A stretch of 64,000 nucleotides of DNA from Bacillota bacterium (lineage in GTDB: Bacteria; Bacillota; Clostridia; Lachnospirales; Lachnospiraceae): contig JAKPAB010000200.1 of NCBI GenBank assembly GCA_029779695.1, positions 1 through 64,000 on the forward strand, read 5' to 3'. Shown piece after piece: positions 48,812 to 56,707 of this stretch; positions within the stretch are counted from its first letter, which is position 1, and every line of letters begins with the position of its first letter. The notes under the pieces were generated by a model. The model saw only the letters and a program-made list of their open reading frames with translations. It did no database searches and was not told where the DNA came from. A program made the position numbers and the translations under genes.

Positions 48812-50194
48812 ATGCCTCAAAAACGAAAGGTCTTAAAATTTCATAGGCAGGTTCATTGGAACATAAGCTTATTTGTTATACTTGTTATTTTGATATATAT
48901 TATTTTTCATATTTTTTCATATTTTACTAAAGGGTCTATTTCTATTTATGAAGTTAAAATGGGAAAGATAGCAAGAAATAATCACTATGAAGCGTTGGCA
49001 ATACGAGAAGAAAGCGTAGTAAATGCAGATACAGATGGTTATCCGTTTTACTATGTTACAAATGGAAGTCGAGTTGGCATGAAGACCAATGTATATGCCA
49101 TGGATAAGTCTGGCAATCTTTCCAGTAAGCTTTCTGGTGAGAGCATCGATGTATCTTCTGTATCAAAAAGCAATCTTCAAAAATTTTCAAAACTTGTTTC
49201 AATATTTTCAGATGGATATAATAGTGTTAATTTTAAATCAGCATACACATATGAAACTGATTTAAATGACCAGGTAGAGGGAATATATCATCAGGAAGCT
49301 GAAAAAAGTCTTCAAAACGAGATTCAGACAGCAATGCAAAATGGAACATATACGATATACCATCCTGCCAAAACCGGATTCTTATTATATTCTTTAGATG
49401 GATACGAGGGAGTAACTCTTGATAATTTTCAAAATGTAATCAACTCCGGAACTGATGATAAATCAAAGGATCTTAGAAAAGAAGAAAAAATATCATCAGG
49501 CAATCCTGTATATAAATTAATTACCTCTGACGACTGGAATCTGGTAATGAAAATAACAGATTCATCTGCCAATGAATTAAAGGATAAAAAAAATATAAAA
49601 ATTAAATTTGATTATGATGGAGCATCGGCAAGTGCATCAAGCAGCATCAAAGATGTAGATGGAAATAAATATCTTATTCTTTCACTTGATGATTCCATGG
49701 AAAGATATGCTTCTTCAAGGTATGTTTCTATTGAACTTTTACTTAACCAAAAAGATGGTCTTAAAATCCCTAATTCTGCTGTTGTAAACCATAGTTTTTA
49801 TAAAATACCTAAAGATTATTTCTTTAAGGGAAATAATTCTTCAGCTTTAGGCGTCATGTCAACGGAGTCAGGTGATTCGGGAACAGGTTTTATCCCTCTG
49901 GATATTTATTATTCTGACGATGACAACTATTATGTAGATATAAATGACTTAAGTGGTATTAAAAATATTCGACTTCCTGATACGCTTCAGACATTTAAGC
50001 TTAAAAATCACACCGCATCACTTACAGGAGTTTATAATGTAAATAAGGGTTATGCAACCTTTTCATATATCAACGTTTTGTATAAAACAGATGATTATAG
50101 CATTATAGAAAAATCAAGTGATTATGGGATTACCCAATACGATCACATTGCCCTTGAAGGTAAAAGTGTTAAAAATGGTCAGATTATTTATTGA
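48812..50194 (+). CDS. HlyD-like membrane protein of the sepF cluster
   Basis: The 460-residue protein has one N-terminal membrane segment (about residues 18-40) and an outside part in which a barrel-sandwich-like region flanks a helical stretch, the layout of HlyD-type adaptor subunits. The AIREESVVNADTDGYPFYY segment after the membrane helix is recognisable in proteins found just ahead of yggS-sepF in Clostridia. No ABC transporter or efflux pump is next to it, so a transport role is doubtful; its constant place beside division genes suggests envelope work. GGAG lies ten bases from the ATG. Confidence 0.7.
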   Translation: MPQKRKVLKFHRQVHWNISLFVILVILIYIIFHIFSYFTKGSISIYEVKMGKIARNNHYEALAIREESVVNADTDGYPFYYVTNGSRVGMKTNVYAMDKSGNLSSKLSGESIDVSSVSKSNLQKFSKLVSIFSDGYNSVNFKSAYTYETDLNDQVEGIYHQEAEKSLQNEIQTAMQNGTYTIYHPAKTGFLLYSLDGYEGVTLDNFQNVINSGTDDKSKDLRKEEKISSGNPVYKLITSDDWNLVMKITDSSANELKDKKNIKIKFDYDGASASASSSIKDVDGNKYLILSLDDSMERYASSRYVSIELLLNQKDGLKIPNSAVVNHSFYKIPKDYFFKGNNSSALGVMSTESGDSGTGFIPLDIYYSDDDNYYVDINDLSGIKNIRLPDTLQTFKLKNHTASLTGVYNVNKGYATFSYINVLYKTDDYSIIEKSSDYGITQYDHIALEGKSVKNGQIIY

Positions 50195-50251
50195 TAATTA
50201 TTTGAAGGCATAAAATATTAGTAAACAATTTTTTGAATGGAGAAAATAGAG

Positions 50252-50944
50252 ATGATAACTGATAATATTAAAACAGTACATGAAAATATTGAGGCTTCAT
50301 GCATCAAGGCAAATAGAGATCCTTCTGAGGTTGAATTGATTGCAATTTCAAAAACAAAGCCTATTTCTGACATTAAGCTTGCATATGAAGCCGGAGAAAG
50401 ATCTTTTGGAGAAAATAAAGTTCAGGAATTATGTACAAAATATCCAGAACTTCCAGAAGATATAAAATGGCATGTTGTTGGTCATTTGCAGAGAAATAAG
50501 GTTAAGAAAATAATTGGACATGTTGCACTTATTCATTCCGTCGATACATATAGACTAGCTGAAGAAATAAATATTCAGTCAAAAAAAGCTGAAATAGTTA
50601 CACCGATTCTTATAGAAGTAAATATTGCAGGTGAGGAATCAAAAAGTGGTATAAGTTTAAACGAGGCCGAAGAATTGATCAGAGAAATAGCTCCACTTGA
50701 TGGAATACAGATAAAGGGATTAATGACAGTTGCACCGAATTTACCTAATCCTGAGGATACGAGGACGTATTTCCACAAAATGCATCAGTTATTCATTGAC
50801 ATAAAAAATGAAAACATTGATAATGTATTGATGGATACCTTATCTATGGGAATGACAAATGATTATAAAATTGCCATTGAAGAGGGATCTACAATGATTA
50901 GAGTCGGGACAGCAATTTTTGGCTCTAGGAATTATAATATTTAA
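50252..50944 (+). CDS. yggS: YggS family PLP homeostasis protein
   Basis: The protein is a single-domain PLP-binding barrel with the lysine in LIAISKTKP and the FGENKVQEL and HVVGHLQRNK motifs; C-terminal LSMGMTNDYKIAIEEGSTMIRVGTAIFG completes the signature. It balances free PLP and has no known catalysis. The ORF track starts at 50237, but GGAG at about eight bases favours the ATG at 50252 (230 residues). It stands directly before sepF as in most Firmicutes. Confidence 0.95.
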   Translation: MITDNIKTVHENIEASCIKANRDPSEVELIAISKTKPISDIKLAYEAGERSFGENKVQELCTKYPELPEDIKWHVVGHLQRNKVKKIIGHVALIHSVDTYRLAEEINIQSKKAEIVTPILIEVNIAGEESKSGISLNEAEELIREIAPLDGIQIKGLMTVAPNLPNPEDTRTYFHKMHQLFIDIKNENIDNVLMDTLSMGMTNDYKIAIEEGSTMIRVGTAIFGSRNYNI

Positions 50945-50998
50945 TAATTTAAATATTTATTGGTCAATATAAAATATAGTTTAGTATGGAGAGTTGTT

Positions 50999-51514
50999 AT
51001 GGGATTCTTTGACAAGATTCTTAATGTAATGAAACTAAATGGTGAGGACGATTATGATGATGAATACGACGATGATGACGTATATTCGGAAGAGTCTTCA
51101 TTATTTAACAAGAAAAAGACGGATGATGCAGTTACAGAAACTTCCGCATCTGCTCCTGCAGAAAAAAGAACATTTAATTCTAGCAAGATAACACCGCTTC
51201 GTTCGAAAAAATCAGGAGGATCTGAACCTATGGAAGTATGTGTTTTTAAACCTTCATCTTTTGAAGATGCAAGAGAGATTGGTGAAACACTTTTAGCTAA
51301 GCAAACCGTAATCTTAAACATGGAGGGAGTGGATGTTGCACTTGCTCAGAGAATTGTAGACTTTGCGTCCGGTTCTTGCTTTGCGCTTGAAGGTAATCTT
51401 CAGAAGGTAAGTAATTTTATCTTCGTTATCACACCTGCACAGATTAGTATTTCAGGTGATCTTCAGGAAATTGTCAACAATTTTGACTTTAATGGTATTC
51501 AGACAGGTTTTTAA
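50999..51514 (+). CDS. sepF: cell division protein SepF
   Basis: SepF ties FtsZ to the membrane and shapes the division septum. The start at 50999 (MGFFDKILNVMKLNG, GGAG ahead) creates the amphipathic N-terminal helix that binds membrane; the ORF track start at 50960 would bury it. An acidic linker follows, then the DUF552 core (PSSFEDAREIGETLLAKQTVILNMEG). The length of 171 is normal. With MinC apparently unpartnered in this genome, SepF and FtsK are the clearest division proteins in the window. Confidence 0.95.
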   Translation: MGFFDKILNVMKLNGEDDYDDEYDDDDVYSEESSLFNKKKTDDAVTETSASAPAEKRTFNSSKITPLRSKKSGGSEPMEVCVFKPSSFEDAREIGETLLAKQTVILNMEGVDVALAQRIVDFASGSCFALEGNLQKVSNFIFVITPAQISISGDLQEIVNNFDFNGIQTGF

Positions 51515-51517
51515 AAT

Positions 51518-52609
51518 ATGTCAACAATTTTGGATGTTAAATGTGATAATAAAAAAGCATATGAAATAGTTATTGAGTCTTCCCTTAGTTTTTTTTCAGA
51601 TAGTTTTGAAAGAATAGGGAAGACTTATTCTAATGTCTGCATAATTACGGATTCAGGAGTCGAAAAATACTATTTGGATAATATTGAAAAAATATTTTCA
51701 AAAGAGCTTAATAAAAAAGTATTTCATTTTGTTTTTGAACAAGGAGAAGGCTTTAAAAATCTTGATACCGTTCAGAATATTTATAAATTTTTGGTGGATA
51801 ACAATTTTACAAGAGATGATTTGCTCGTTGCACTTGGCGGGGGAGTCACAGGTGATATTACAGGTTTCTGTGCCGCAACATATTTAAGAGGTATAGATTT
51901 TATTCAAATTCCAACTTCACTTCTTGCTCAGGTTGACAGTAGCGTTGGAGGTAAGACCGGCGTTGATTTTCTATCATACAAGAATATGGTAGGGGCTTTT
52001 TATATGCCTAAGTTAGTGTATTGCAGTATGGATGTATTAAATACATTGGATAATAGGCAGTTTATAGCAGGGCTTGGTGAAGTAATAAAATACGGTTATT
52101 GCTTTGATATAGAATTTTTAAACTTTTTAACAAATAACAGAGAAAAAATATTAAATCGTGATCAAGAATGTCTTGAAATTATAGTAAAAAAATCATTAGA
52201 ACATAAGAGAAGAGTTGTCGAAGAAGATCCTAATGAAAAAAATATCCGTGCTCTTTTGAATTTTGGACATACTATAGGTCATGCAGTAGAAAAATTAAAG
52301 AACTTTGAACTTCTACATGGAGAATGTGTAGCAATTGGAATAGCTGCTGCTTCATATATATCAATGAAAAAAGATTTAATATCATTGGATGATTATAATT
52401 ATGTGATCTCTACTCTGGAAAGTTTTGGACTGCCTACAAGTGTAAATGGTCTTGAACCTGGCGAGATTACAAAAACAACTTATAGTGATAAAAAAAGAAC
52501 AGGTTCAGGAATTAAATTTATTTTATTAAATAAAATAGGAAGTGGCTATATAGCCACTGATGTAAGTGATATAGATATCAATGATGCAGCAAAAAGTATA
52601 CTAGTATAA
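51518..52609 (+). CDS. aroB: 3-dehydroquinate synthase
   Basis: The NAD- and zinc-dependent enzyme closes DAHP to 3-dehydroquinate, the second shikimate step. LLVALGGGVTGDITGFCAATYLRGIDFIQ, QVDSSVGGKTGVD and the zinc-site region LNFGHTIGHA with HGECVAIG are clear (quoted from one continuous protein of 363 residues in separate parts). It begins three bases after sepF and has no strong ribosome site, so it may be translated by coupling. No other aro gene is next to it. Confidence 0.96.
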   Translation: MSTILDVKCDNKKAYEIVIESSLSFFSDSFERIGKTYSNVCIITDSGVEKYYLDNIEKIFSKELNKKVFHFVFEQGEGFKNLDTVQNIYKFLVDNNFTRDDLLVALGGGVTGDITGFCAATYLRGIDFIQIPTSLLAQVDSSVGGKTGVDFLSYKNMVGAFYMPKLVYCSMDVLNTLDNRQFIAGLGEVIKYGYCFDIEFLNFLTNNREKILNRDQECLEIIVKKSLEHKRRVVEEDPNEKNIRALLNFGHTIGHAVEKLKNFELLHGECVAIGIAAASYISMKKDLISLDDYNYVISTLESFGLPTSVNGLEPGEITKTTYSDKKRTGSGIKFILLNKIGSGYIATDVSDIDINDAAKSILV

Positions 52610-52630
52610 TAAGATAAGTTGGATGCAAAT

Positions 52631-53155
52631 ATGAATAATAAAAACAAAGCTTATAATAAAATTTTATTTTATATAAAGGCAATTATTTTGGTTTTGGTAC
52701 TTGTTGCTTTAGATCAAATAACAAAGCATCAGGCCTTTATATATTTAAAAGATAGTCCCAATATTTCTATAATACCTAATGTTCTTGAACTTACATATTT
52801 TGAAAATACGGGGGCTGCATTTAGCATAATGGATTCAGCAACCTTTTTTCAGACTATTATGAAGTTTATAACACCAGTTTTTTTCATTATAATCATGATA
52901 ATATTTTACAAAGCATCCAAAGATATTGAACATCGTCCATTATCAATTGTTCTTCTTTTTATTTTAAGCGGAGCAATAGGTAATTATATTGATAGGATCA
53001 CAAACAATTATGTAATTGATTTTATATATTTTTCTGCTATTAATTTTCCTATCTTTAATGTTGCAGATATATATGTAACATTAGGATTTGTTATTGTTGC
53101 TTTTATAATTCTTTTTGTATACAAAGATGAAGATGAAGCTAAAAAGGAAGAATAG
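52631..53155 (+). CDS. lspA: lipoprotein signal peptidase (signal peptidase II)
   Basis: LspA cuts the signal peptide from prolipoproteins such as the carboxypeptidase at 47 kb. Four membrane segments are visible, with the catalytic aspartates in the GNYIDRI and FNVADIYVTLG motifs and NTGAAFSI as a further family mark. The ORF track uses a TTG at 52619; the ATG at 52631 with GGAT six bases ahead seems better, giving 174 residues. rluD follows, the standard lspA-rluD pair. Confidence 0.95.
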   Translation: MNNKNKAYNKILFYIKAIILVLVLVALDQITKHQAFIYLKDSPNISIIPNVLELTYFENTGAAFSIMDSATFFQTIMKFITPVFFIIIMIIFYKASKDIEHRPLSIVLLFILSGAIGNYIDRITNNYVIDFIYFSAINFPIFNVADIYVTLGFVIVAFIILFVYKDEDEAKKEE

Positions 53156-53158
53156 TCT

Positions 53159-54082
53159 ATGAGTGATCTCATACAAAAATACATAGCCAATGATTTAGAT
53201 GTATATAAGCGCTTAGATACATTTTTAGTTGAGTTAAACACTGATTATTCCAGAAGTCATTACTCTGATCTGATCAAAAAAGGTAATATTCTTGTAAATG
53301 GAAAAACAATTCAAAAGCCAGGATACAGGATATGTGAAAATGATGAACTTACTGTAAATATTCCTGAGCCTGAGTCTCTAACTGTTGAAGCTGAAAATAT
53401 ACCTATTGAAATATTATATGAGGATTCTGATGTTATTGTTGTAAATAAGCCAAAAGGTATGGTCGTACATCCCGCAGAAGGACATTATAATGGCACGCTA
53501 GTTAATGCACTTTTATGGCACTGTAAGGATAGCCTAAGCGGAATAAATGGTGTTTTACGTCCTGGAATCGTACATCGAATTGATATGAACACTACAGGAT
53601 CTTTGATTGTCTGCAAAAATGATAATTCTCATAGAAAAATAGCAGAACAGATTAAAAATCATACTGTAAACCGGATATATGTTGGAATAGTGCATGGTAA
53701 CCTAAAAGAAGAAGAAGGAACTATTAATGCGCCTATTGGTAGGAGCAAAAACGATAGAAAAAAAATGGCTATTTCTCTCGAAGGAAAAGAAGCCATTACT
53801 CATTATAAAGTTTTAAAAAGACTGAACGGTTATACTTATGTTGAATTTAAACTAGGAACAGGGCGAACTCATCAAATTAGAGTACACATGGCATCCATAC
53901 ATCATCCTTTATTAGGTGATGATGTATATGGCCCATCAAAATGCCCAATTAAGGGACTAGATGGACAATGTCTTCATGCGTGGAAAATAGGATTTGTGCA
54001 TCCATCATCTGAAAAATACCTCGAATATGAAGCGCCAATTCCAGAATATATGCGTGAACTTTTAACCAAGCTAGAATTATGA
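53159..54082 (+). CDS. rluD: RluD-type 23S rRNA pseudouridine synthase
   Basis: The enzyme isomerises uridines in 23S rRNA. An S4 domain lies at residues about 15-75 and the catalytic region reads PGIVHRIDMNTTG, with the catalytic aspartate in HRIDMNTTG, where HRLDKDTSG is usual. GRTHQIRVHM is the second family motif. The 307-residue length is typical. It is the last plus-strand gene before the orientation switch, and an AT-rich hairpin follows it. Confidence 0.94.
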   Translation: MSDLIQKYIANDLDVYKRLDTFLVELNTDYSRSHYSDLIKKGNILVNGKTIQKPGYRICENDELTVNIPEPESLTVEAENIPIEILYEDSDVIVVNKPKGMVVHPAEGHYNGTLVNALLWHCKDSLSGINGVLRPGIVHRIDMNTTGSLIVCKNDNSHRKIAEQIKNHTVNRIYVGIVHGNLKEEEGTINAPIGRSKNDRKKMAISLEGKEAITHYKVLKRLNGYTYVEFKLGTGRTHQIRVHMASIHHPLLGDDVYGPSKCPIKGLDGQCLHAWKIGFVHPSSEKYLEYEAPIPEYMRELLTKLEL

Positions 54083-54108
54083 TCATTATTTAAATCTTAT
54101 CCATATTA

Positions 54109-54179
54109 AATCTAAATAAATCTAAATTTAAAATTATAATCTAAATTTAAATCACAAAAAATCATAATCTAAATCTAAA
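54109..54179 (+). repeat. AT-rich cluster of AATCTAAA repeats
   Basis: Five copies of AATCTAAA occur within 71 bases between the convergent rluD and XerS-like genes (from 54109, 54119, 54138, 54166 and 54172), the last running into the hairpin. The whole 54083-54250 gap is over four-fifths A and T by eye. Confidence 0.75.
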
Positions 54180-54221
54180 ACATAATAAATCTATTTATAT
54201 ATAGATTTATTATGTTTTAGA
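54174..54221. terminator. long AT-rich hairpin between convergent genes
   Basis: A perfect 20 bp inverted repeat (TCTAAAACATAATAAATCTA and its complement) surrounds TTTATATA. It is likely to be a bidirectional transcript end, though the stem is almost all A-T pairs and no long T tract follows. Confidence 0.55.
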
Positions 54222-54250
54222 TACTTTACAAATCAAACCTAGAACAATGC

Positions 54251-55315
54251 TTAATTTTCGCGGTTAAAATCAACCGCATTTCTAGCCTGTCTTTTATGCT
54301 CATCCTCAATAGCTGCATAATAATCAATTGTTGTATTTATATTCTCATGTCCGAGTACATCGGCCACAAGCCTAATATCACCTGTTTCACGATAAAGAGC
54401 AGTTCCATATGTACTTCTTAACTTATGAGGTGTTATTTTCTTGTTTGGTACAGCAATTCTTGCATATTTTTTTACAAGATTTTCAATTGCATCTATACTT
54501 ATTCGTTTTCCCTGTAAGGATAAAAATAGAGCAGTCTCTTGGCTATCTCTCGGAATAATATGGTTTCTTTCAAGATTTAGATAATCTGATATAGCCTCAT
54601 GAACTGCATCTCCAAAATATAGTACATCTTGACCGCCACCTTTTCGAACAATCACAAATGAGTCATCTTTTAAATTAACATCTGCAATATCAAGACCGTT
54701 ACACTCTGATACACGTATACCTGTATTAAGCATTAATGTTAAAATTGCAAGATCTCTATATTTAGTTTTATCTGCAAATTTTTTCTGTCTGTCACTCATT
54801 GAATCTGATCCATTTTTAATTGCATTTAGCACTGCACGAACTTCGTATGAATTCATTCGAATTATATTTTTGTCTTTTTTTAATTTGGGAAGTGGGACGA
54901 GACTTGTAGGATCTTCCTTAATATATTTATGTGCAATTAAATATTTATACATTCCCCTTAAAGGAGCCATACGTCTTGCAATACCTTTATTTCCATTTTC
55001 ATGATAATCATTTACATCTATATTTAATTCCAGAAAACGCTGATATTCCATTATATCTTCTGATCTAATCAAAGATAGATCATCGCAATTAAACACCTTT
55101 ATTTTTCTATTAGCTAGTGTAGGGTTCTTATCTATTAGAAATTTAAAAAAAGTTAACAAATCATATGCATATTGAATACGAGTACTTAATTGAGTGTTAA
55201 CTTCTTTGCTGTATAAAAAATCAACAGCCGGCTGTGGTAGTTCGGTCAACAGCTCACGAAACTTAACCATTTGTATCTTTTTCTTGTCTTTGTAAAAAGC
55301 AGAGTCTTTTCCCAT
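54251..55315 (-). CDS. XerS-like tyrosine recombinase
   Basis: The 354-residue protein has a core-binding N-terminal domain (to about residue 165) and a tyrosine recombinase domain with the first arginine in TGIRVSEC, HKLRSTYG, the LGHENINTT box and the nucleophile tyrosine at about 333. It is longer than XerC or XerD (about 300), and the RKGGGQDVLYFGD and insert before YRDLAILTL resemble the single recombinase XerS of streptococci and lactococci; that likeness is from memory. TATAAT lies just upstream (55334-55339). A perfect 13-6-13 palindrome is 45 bases before the start, and the gene sits where gene direction flips, so chromosome dimer resolution is a likely role. A phage-type integrase is less likely, as no phage genes are near. 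Confidence 0.8.
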   Translation of the reverse strand: MGKDSAFYKDKKKIQMVKFRELLTELPQPAVDFLYSKEVNTQLSTRIQYAYDLLTFFKFLIDKNPTLANRKIKVFNCDDLSLIRSEDIMEYQRFLELNIDVNDYHENGNKGIARRMAPLRGMYKYLIAHKYIKEDPTSLVPLPKLKKDKNIIRMNSYEVRAVLNAIKNGSDSMSDRQKKFADKTKYRDLAILTLMLNTGIRVSECNGLDIADVNLKDDSFVIVRKGGGQDVLYFGDAVHEAISDYLNLERNHIIPRDSQETALFLSLQGKRISIDAIENLVKKYARIAVPNKKITPHKLRSTYGTALYRETGDIRLVADVLGHENINTTIDYYAAIEDEHKRQARNAVDFNREN

Positions 55316-55360
55316 ATTGATTTGTTCTTTTCTATTATATATAAGGTCATTTCACTACTC

Positions 55361-55392
55361 ACTATCGGAAAAACAGATATTTTTCCGATAGT
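55361..55392. other. dif-like palindrome upstream of the XerS-like gene
   Basis: ACTATCGGAAAAA and TTTTTCCGATAGT form perfect 13 bp arms around the six-base centre CAGATA. Arms of about 11-13 bases with a six-base spacer are the architecture of Xer core sites. Neither strand has a T tract after the stem, so it is a poor terminator for plsC. It abuts a weak -35 position of the recombinase gene, so an operator is an alternative reading. Confidence 0.55.
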
Positions 55393-55445
55393 TACATATT
55401 TAAATAATACTACTATTTATAACTACATTCAATAAAATTATAATT

Positions 55446-56165
55446 TCAGTTATCAAATACACCATATTCCTCCATAGTTGCAATAATAGAATTTTTAATA
55501 TTAATTGCTATCTCCGGTGTTTTCATATCTTTATAATCATCATAGTAAAATGGTTTATTAAAAATAACCTTCGTAACCACCTTTCCAATTGATAAGCTAT
55601 TAAGTGGTTTGTATGTATCAATTAGTGTAACAGGAACAATTGGACACTTTGCACGCACAGCAGACTTAAAACTTCCAGGTTTAAAATCTTGTACCTTATT
55701 GTGATTATTTTTATATCCTCCTTCTGAAAAAAGAATATAAATACGACCTTTTTTAACTTCAGAAGTGATATCATTCATTACTTCTAATCCCTGTCTTAAA
55801 TTATTAAGTTCAAGGCGCTTGGCACGTAGCATATTGACCATTTCTCGAACAAAAAACTGGTATGACTTATGTTTGTCCATCACAAAAGTACACGGCTTAT
55901 TATGGGCATATATGATCGCTGTAGCATCATATTTTCCCTGATGATTTGGGAACATAACATATCCACCATCTTTTGGTAGATTTTCAGTACCATAAATCTC
56001 TGTAATTATTTTCCCAGCTTTATTCATCGCTTGAACATTTTCCTGAGCAAATCTATATCGATCCTCTTCAGTTACTTTATGATCTTTAGCCAGGGAGCGC
56101 ATATGAGTTACCATATATGGAATACGATGCAGATTCCAAAAAATAATAATTATAAGTCTAAGCAT
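55446..56165 (-). CDS. plsC: 1-acyl-glycerol-3-phosphate acyltransferase family (PlsC)
   Basis: The 239-residue membrane-linked enzyme adds the second acyl chain in phosphatidic acid synthesis. The catalytic HX4D motif is NHQGKYD near residue 80, and the substrate loop reads FSEGGY where FPEGTR is usual. A hydrophobic N-terminal stretch may anchor it. AAAGGG precedes the ATG by four bases. It follows the yneA-like gene by eight bases on the minus strand, so it may share the SOS-controlled transcript. The altered loop suggests an unusual acyl acceptor or donor; that is inference. Confidence 0.87.
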   Translation of the reverse strand: MLRLIIIIFWNLHRIPYMVTHMRSLAKDHKVTEEDRYRFAQENVQAMNKAGKIITEIYGTENLPKDGGYVMFPNHQGKYDATAIIYAHNKPCTFVMDKHKSYQFFVREMVNMLRAKRLELNNLRQGLEVMNDITSEVKKGRIYILFSEGGYKNNHNKVQDFKPGSFKSAVRAKCPIVPVTLIDTYKPLNSLSIGKVVTKVIFNKPFYYDDYKDMKTPEIAINIKNSIIATMEEYGVFDN

Positions 56166-56173
56166 AAAACCCT

Positions 56174-56485
56174 TTATTTCTTCTTTGAGCTGAAATAAGG
56201 AATAACAAGATTCTCTCCTGATGTAATGTTATCATCTGTTATATGATTTAGATCCATTACATTAACAATATAATCATTCGTATTTTGAATGTCACTATTG
56301 TTATATTCAAGTGCAATATCGTTTAATGTCATTCCTCTATTTATTGTTATTGTCTTGTAATAAGTATATATCTCTTTTGAGCCTTTTGCATTACATATTC
56401 TATATGATAAAGATATAAAAAAAATCACAGCAGTTAATGACAATAAAACCTTAACTATTTTAAAATTCTTTTTCTTTGCTATCAT
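56174..56485 (-). CDS. YneA-like SOS cell-division inhibitor (membrane helix plus LysM)
   Basis: The 103-residue protein has one N-terminal membrane segment (about residues 12-28) and a small LysM-like domain (TITINRGMTLNDIALEYN to the end, NLVIPY). YneA of Bacillus has this layout, lies divergent from lexA, and stalls division after DNA damage. Here too the gene is divergent from lexA with several LexA-box candidates between them. The assignment rests on size, layout and context, as YneA sequences diverge strongly. GGAGGG lies upstream at long spacing, with AAGAAG nearer. Confidence 0.7.
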   Translation of the reverse strand: MIAKKKNFKIVKVLLSLTAVIFFISLSYRICNAKGSKEIYTYYKTITINRGMTLNDIALEYNNSDIQNTNDYIVNVMDLNHITDDNITSGENLVIPYFSSKKK

Positions 56486-56558
56486 AATTAACTTCTTTCC
56501 CTCCTGCTTTGATTAGTTATAAAATACAAATATTTCTAATCCAAGCAATGCATAAAAG

Positions 56559-56643
56559 TAAACTTTTGTTCACAAACATATTAACGCCAGTACATTTGTT
56601 TGTCAATGCTTTTATCGAACAAATTTTCACAAAAATATGTTTG
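56559..56643. promoter_or_regulatory. candidate LexA operators between the yneA-like gene and lexA
   Basis: Against the Firmicutes consensus CGAACRNRYGTTYC, good partial matches are CGAACAAATTTTCA (56616-56629), AGTACATTTGTTTG (56589-56602), CAAAAATATGTTTG (56630-56643, overlapping a TTGAAT -35 at 56641) and the weaker TAAACTTTTGTTCA (56559-56572). A TATTAT -10 lies at 56663-56668. The cluster would let LexA control itself and the divergent gene. Confidence 0.65.
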
Positions 56644-56707
56644 AATTTAAAATTTATTATGTTATTATATAAACAGTATAAAAATTGTTTGTATCCGGGA
56701 GGTACTT

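Noticed and set aside
54174-54221. The A-T hairpin contains CATAA and TTATG, the inner ends of classical dif arms.
   Set aside because: The two are 24 bases apart instead of about six, and the repeat sits between convergent genes where a terminator is expected. The palindrome at 55361-55392 fits a recombination site better.
54251-55315. Tyrosine recombinase as the integrase of a prophage or mobile element.
   Set aside because: There are no phage, conjugation or excisionase genes, no tRNA and no direct repeats of an att type nearby; the neighbours are core genes.
55361-55392. Palindrome read as the terminator of plsC.
   Set aside because: No run of T follows the stem on the minus strand (the next bases are GAGTAGTG), so it does not fit a rho-independent terminator, although an operator role stays open.
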